Positions 62,015 through 64,000 of a stretch of 64,000 bases of DNA are shown one piece after another (the stretch's first letter is position 1; each line of letters begins with the position of its first letter). The translations under genes were made by a program, and so were the position numbers. Origin of the DNA: Nocardioides houyundeii (lineage in GTDB: Bacteria > Actinomycetota > Actinomycetes > Propionibacteriales > Nocardioidaceae); contig NZ_CP025581.1 of assembly GCF_002865585.1 (NCBI RefSeq), positions 868,001 through 932,000 of the forward strand, read 5' to 3'. The notes under the pieces are model-generated. The model did not search any database. It worked only from the letters and a program-made list of their open reading frames with translations, and was not told the origin of the DNA.

Positions 62015-64000
62015 GCGACACACCAGCCGGTTCAGGCGCTACGAGGGCGGCGACCCGTTGGCGCCGCCGGTCGACCTGGCCGAGGCGCTGGACGCGATCG
62101 GCGAGGACGTGATGGCCGGCTACTCCCCGGAGCACGCGATGCGGGAGTTCCTGCGGCGCGGCGGTGAGCAGCAGCCCGGTCTCGACGAGCTGGGCGCCAG
62201 GGTGGCGGCGAAGCGGCGTGAGCTGCTGCAGCGGCACAACCTGGACGGGACGCTGGAGCAGGTCCGGGAGCTGCTGGAGCGCGCGGTGCTCGAGGAGCGC
62301 AAGCAGCTGGCTCGCGACGTCAGCATGGACGACGGGGACCGCGCCTTCCGGGAGCTGCGCCTGGACAACCTCCCCGCCTCGCCCTCGGCCGCGGTGACCG
62401 AGCTGTCGTCGTACGACTGGAGCAGCAGCGAGGCCCGGCAGGCCTACGAGGAGATCAAGGACCTGCTCGGCCGCGAGATGCTCGACCAGCGGTTCGCCGG
62501 CATGAAGGAGGCGCTCGAGGGCGCCACCGAGCAGGACCGCGCCGCCATCAACGAGATGCTCGGCGACCTCAACGAGCTGCTGGAGAAGCACCAGCGCGGG
62601 GAGGACACCGACGCCGACTTCGCCGAGTTCATGGACAAGCACGGCGACTTCTTCCCCGAGGGGCCCGAGAACATCGACCAGCTGCTGGACGCGCTGGCAC
62701 AGCGCAGCGCCGCGGCCCAGCGGATGCTCAACTCGATGACGCCCGAGCAGCGGGCCGAGCTGATGCAGCTCTCCGGCCAGGCCTTCGGCAGCCCCGAGCT
62801 GATGGAGCAGCTGGCCCGGATGGACGCCAACCTGCAGTCGCTGCGGCCCGGCGAGGACTGGTCCGGCTCCGAGCGGTTCGACGGCGAGGAGGGCCTGGGC
62901 CTGGGGGACGGCACCGGGGTGCTCCAGGACCTCGCTGACCTCGACCAGCTCGCCGAGCAGCTGGCCCAGTCCCACAGCGGCGCGCGGCTGGACGACGTGG
63001 ACCTGGACAAGCTCTCGCGCCAGCTGGGCGAGCAGGCAGCCGTCGACGCGCGCACCCTGGCCGAGCTCGAGCGGGCGCTGCGCGACTCCGGCTACCTCAA
63101 GCGCGGCTCCGACGGGGACCTGCGCCTGAGCCCCAAGGCGATGCGCCAGCTCGGCAAGGCCCTGCTCCGCGACGTCGCCACCCGGCTCTCGGGTCGCCAG
63201 GGCCAGCGCGACGTACGGCGCTCCGGCGCCGCCGGCGAGCTCAACGGTGCCTCCCGGGAGTGGGAGTTCGGGGACACCGAGCCCTGGGACGTGACCCGGA
63301 CCCTGACCAACGCCGTACGGCGCACCGTCGCCGAGGGCGGGACACCCGCGTCCGGGGTGCGGCTGCGGATCGAGGACATCGAGATCGCCGAGACCGAGGC
63401 CCGCACCCAGGCGTGCGTGGCGCTGCTGGTCGACACCAGCTTCTCGATGGCGATGGACGGCCGCTGGGTGCCGATGAAGCGGACCGCGCTGGCCCTGCAC
63501 CAGCTGATCCGCACCCGGTTCCGCGGGGACCACCTGCAGCTCATCGGCTTCGGGCGGCACGCCCAGGTGATGGAGATCGAGGAGCTGACGGGGCTCGACG
63601 CCAAGTGGGCCAAGGGCACCAACCTCCATCACGGCCTGCTCTTGGCCAACCGGCACTTCCGCAAGCACCCGAACGCCCAGCCGGTGCTGCTGATCGTCAC
63701 CGACGGCGAGCCCACCGCGCACCTGGAGTCGAACGGCGAGGTGTGGTTCAGCTATCCGCCGCACCCGCTGACCATCGCCCACTCGGTGCGCGAGCTGGAC
63801 AACTCCCGTCGGCTCGGCGCCCAGACCACGTTCTTCCGGCTGGGGGAGGACCCCGGCCTGGCCCGGTTCATCGAGTCGATGGCCCGCCGGGTGGAGGGCC
63901 GCATGGTCTCCCCGGAGCTCGACGACCTGGGGGCGGCCGTGGTCGGCAGCTACCTGGGCTCGCGCGCCCCGAGCTCCTCCTACACCGACCAGTTCGGCGG
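62007..64000 (+). CDS. VWA-domain protein, MoxR partner (3' end outside the window)
   Basis: At least 664 residues, open to the right edge. Residues 1-450 are long Glu/Leu/Gln-rich helices (probable coiled coil; repeated LDELG, QLAEQLAQ patterns). The von Willebrand A domain follows (about 470 on): ACVALLVDTSFSMAMDGRW with the MIDAS DxSxS, then GTNLHHGLLLANRHF and LLIVTDGEPT for the other metal contacts. VWA proteins of this type work with MoxR ATPases in protein-complex or metal-cofactor assembly. ATG 62007 lies inside the end of the ATPase gene. Confidence 0.9.
   Translation, partial: MAERHTSRFRRYEGGDPLAPPVDLAEALDAIGEDVMAGYSPEHAMREFLRRGGEQQPGLDELGARVAAKRRELLQRHNLDGTLEQVRELLERAVLEERKQLARDVSMDDGDRAFRELRLDNLPASPSAAVTELSSYDWSSSEARQAYEEIKDLLGREMLDQRFAGMKEALEGATEQDRAAINEMLGDLNELLEKHQRGEDTDADFAEFMDKHGDFFPEGPENIDQLLDALAQRSAAAQRMLNSMTPEQRAELMQLSGQAFGSPELMEQLARMDANLQSLRPGEDWSGSERFDGEEGLGLGDGTGVLQDLADLDQLAEQLAQSHSGARLDDVDLDKLSRQLGEQAAVDARTLAELERALRDSGYLKRGSDGDLRLSPKAMRQLGKALLRDVATRLSGRQGQRDVRRSGAAGELNGASREWEFGDTEPWDVTRTLTNAVRRTVAEGGTPASGVRLRIEDIEIAETEARTQACVALLVDTSFSMAMDGRWVPMKRTALALHQLIRTRFRGDHLQLIGFGRHAQVMEIEELTGLDAKWAKGTNLHHGLLLANRHFRKHPNAQPVLLIVTDGEPTAHLESNGEVWFSYPPHPLTIAHSVRELDNSRRLGAQTTFFRLGEDPGLARFIESMARRVEGRMVSPELDDLGAAVVGSYLGSRAPSSSYTDQFG

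Overview
The window is about 64 kb of very GC-rich DNA. GTG starts are common, genes overlap through ATGA or GTGA junctions, and several promoters sit directly on the start codon. The order of housekeeping genes (rplY-pth; mfd, a SurA-like lipoprotein, mazG; eno, a FtsB/DivIC protein, DUF501, ppx) is typical of Actinobacteria. The best guess is the Propionibacteriales, Nocardioides or a near relative, but no marker in the window proves the genus.

Layout. 1-1100: the end of rplY (ribosomal L25/Ctc) and pth. 1195-38021: a large accessory island for a secreted heteropolysaccharide. It holds an initiating sugar-phosphate transferase; a 1530-residue secreted protein with a DMFA2-type domain and four DUF4082 domains; a nucleotide-sugar block (Gfo/Idh oxidoreductase, epimerase, two DegT aminotransferases, a NeuD/PglD-type acyltransferase); two glycosyltransferases; an asparagine-synthase homologue; four tandem secreted paralogues that share one C-terminal parallel beta-helix module but carry different N-terminal modules; then Wzy, Wzz-like and Wzx proteins, further glycosyltransferases, a TolB-like propeller, an MFS transporter, a lipoprotein, an IMPase-family phosphatase and a small secreted Lys-rich protein. 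38183-64000: mostly core genes (mfd, mazG, map, eno, ftsB-like, DUF501, ppx, a LysR-EamA pair, family-5 uracil-DNA glycosylase, a double-ACT protein, def, a tRNA with UAA anticodon, a Bax-inhibitor-like protein, an SGNH hydrolase, cystathionine beta-synthase, TSUP, YigZ, a GH16/FG-GAP protein, YchJ, VOC, an RGG-rich unknown, MoxR and VWA proteins). The VWA gene runs off the right edge.

How it works together. The initiating transferase (1440) would load the first sugar phosphate onto undecaprenyl phosphate. Glycosyltransferases then extend the unit, Wzx (30606) flips it, and Wzy (24857) with the Wzz-like protein (26278) polymerises it. The 7661-12664 block would supply an acetamido or diamino sugar. 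The DUF4082 and beta-helix exoproteins are embedded in the same locus and probably bind or modify this polymer.

Two observations stand out. First, a 761-bp tract is identical in two neighbouring beta-helix genes while the flanking N-terminal modules are unrelated, which indicates cassette-like exchange. Second, six genes are each broken by a single missing base in a C or G run, and adding one base restores a full-length family member every time. That pattern looks more like sequencing or assembly error than six real pseudogenes.
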